DNA from: Rhodoglobus sp.
Lineage (GTDB): Bacteria; Actinomycetota; Actinomycetes; Actinomycetales; Microbacteriaceae
DNA: 64,000 nucleotides
Assembly: GCA_025463605.1 (NCBI GenBank)
Contig: JAODAV010000022.1
Coordinates: 90,447 to 154,446, forward strand
Reading direction: 5' to 3'
Part shown: positions 63,334-64,000 of the stretch, piece by piece
Position numbering within the stretch: position 1 is the stretch's first letter
Layout: every line of letters starts with the position of its first letter
Program-made: the position numbers and the translations under genes
Notes under the pieces: model-generated
What the model was told of the DNA's origin: nothing
Seen by the model: only the letters and a program-made list of their open reading frames with translations
Database searches by the model: none

Positions 63334-64000
63334 GCGCCCACCCCCGCCCGCTCGCCATGCGCTTCAGGGCCCGGTGAGTCCCCTCCACGCATGACTTCGT
63401 CTTGCGCCTCGAGGCTCGAGATGACGAACCGGTAGTGCTTGCTCGTCGCGAGCAGGTGTGAGTGCTTCCCGACCGCCGTCACGCGACCGTCCTCAAGCAG
63501 CGCCACGCGATCGGCGAGCATGACGGTCGACGGGCGGTGCGCCACGATGAGCGCAGTGGTCGAGGCGAGCACGCGCCTCAGGGCGGCCTCGACGAGAGCC
63601 TCGGTATCGACGTCAAGGGCCGACAGCGGGTCGTCGAGCACGAGCACGGAGGGCCGCGCCGCGACGGCGCGCGCGAGCGCGAGCCGCTGGCGCTGTCCAC
63701 CGGACAGGCTCAGGCCCTCCTCACCGACCTTCGTGTCGAGGCCATCGGGCAGCTCGTGCACGAAGGCGGCCTGCGCGATGTCGATGGCTTCCGCGAGGTC
63801 TTCCTCGGAGGCATCCGGCCGACCCAACAACACGTTGTCGCGCACGCTCGCCGAGAACAGGGTCGCGTCCTCGAACGCCATCGCGAGCAGGCTTCGGAGC
63901 TCGTAGAGCGTGAGGGCGCGCACGTCGACGGCGTCGACGGTGATCGAGCCTCCCGTCACGTCGTAGATCCTGGTCGTGAGGGCGGTGATCGTCGACTTGC
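63330..64000 (-). CDS. ABC exporter half-transporter, partial (right edge)
   Basis: Only the C-terminal ATPase domain lies in the window; the gene continues past 64000. From just inside Walker A (GKST cut at the edge), it shows the Q-loop region, signature [17 protein letters not shown], Walker [13 protein letters not shown] with Asp in place of the catalytic Glu, and IVAHRPSTV. The Asp marks it as the degenerate subunit of the heterodimer with the downstream partner. Confidence 0.92.
   Translation of the reverse strand, partial: KSTITALTTRIYDVTGGSITVDAVDVRALTLYELRSLLAMAFEDATLFSASVRDNVLLGRPDASEEDLAEAIDIAQAAFVHELPDGLDTKVGEEGLSLSGGQRQRLALARAVAARPSVLVLDDPLSALDVDTEALVEAALRRVLASTTALIVAHRPSTVMLADRVALLEDGRVTAVGKHSHLLATSKHYRFVISSLEAQDEVMRGGDSPGPEAHGERAGVGA

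Overview
The window is GC-rich actinobacterial chromosome, most likely from the family Microbacteriaceae. This is inferred from the frequent GTG/TTG starts, 4-bp ATGA/GTGA gene overlaps, the protein families seen (DUF2255, DUF6458-like, SHOCT, VIT1 with a ferritin-like head, AbiEi/DUF559 proteins) and CIRCE/HAIR heat-shock operators. No rRNA, CRISPR array or phage structural genes are present. About 75 genes are supported.

Layout. 1-2.67 kb is an accessory patch: small unknown genes, tRNA-Lys(TTT), a complete tyrosine recombinase ending on the first base of that tRNA, and an inverted 3' fragment of a tRNA at 2625-2671 that looks like an attachment-site scar. 2.9-11 kb holds unlinked metabolic genes: a luciferase-like oxidoreductase and a TetR/DUF2255 pair sharing GTGTAC operators, a cyclase-fold protein, a phytoene-desaturase-like enzyme coupled to a lipase-maturation-factor protein. 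10.4-14.8 kb is a LacI-controlled sugar operon (Gfo/Idh/MocA dehydrogenase, DUF993, sugar isomerase). 14.8-17.6 kb encodes a membrane flavin reductase, an FMN-binding protein and ApbE, followed by DedA, an amino-acid permease and an FMN reductase. 20.2-25.8 kb carries small membrane proteins, CinA, an SDR and a VIT1-type metal transporter.

25.8-29.8 kb is a Leloir galactose locus: mutarotase and DeoR regulator divergent from galT-galK. 31-33 kb is a glyA-folD one-carbon operon behind a ZTP (pfl) riboswitch, with purU nearby. 33-46 kb is an N-acetylglucosamine/chitooligosaccharide region: GH20 lipoprotein, nagA, and an operon running ROK repressor - solute-binding protein - two permeases - ROK kinase - nagB. 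46.5-49.4 kb is a second flavinylated electron-transfer system (FMN-binding lipoprotein, ApbE, RnfD/NqrB-like reductase), followed by mdh and a 2180-residue fibronectin-III surface protein.

The right end carries Hsp20 under CIRCE plus HAIR, NADP-isocitrate dehydrogenase, a GNAT enzyme, an alkyltransferase-like DNA-repair protein, an AbiEi/DUF559 putative nuclease bracketed by two copies of an inverted-repeat element, and a heterodimeric ABC exporter cut by the window end. The best candidates for something undescribed are the DUF559 gene with its bracketing repeats, the recombinase/tRNA inverted-repeat patch, the 15-bp coding minisatellite between the ROK kinase and nagB, and the ApbE gene with no ordinary start codon. 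At least thirteen genes have a -10-like hexamer exactly 6-7 bases before the start codon, pointing to widespread leaderless transcription.
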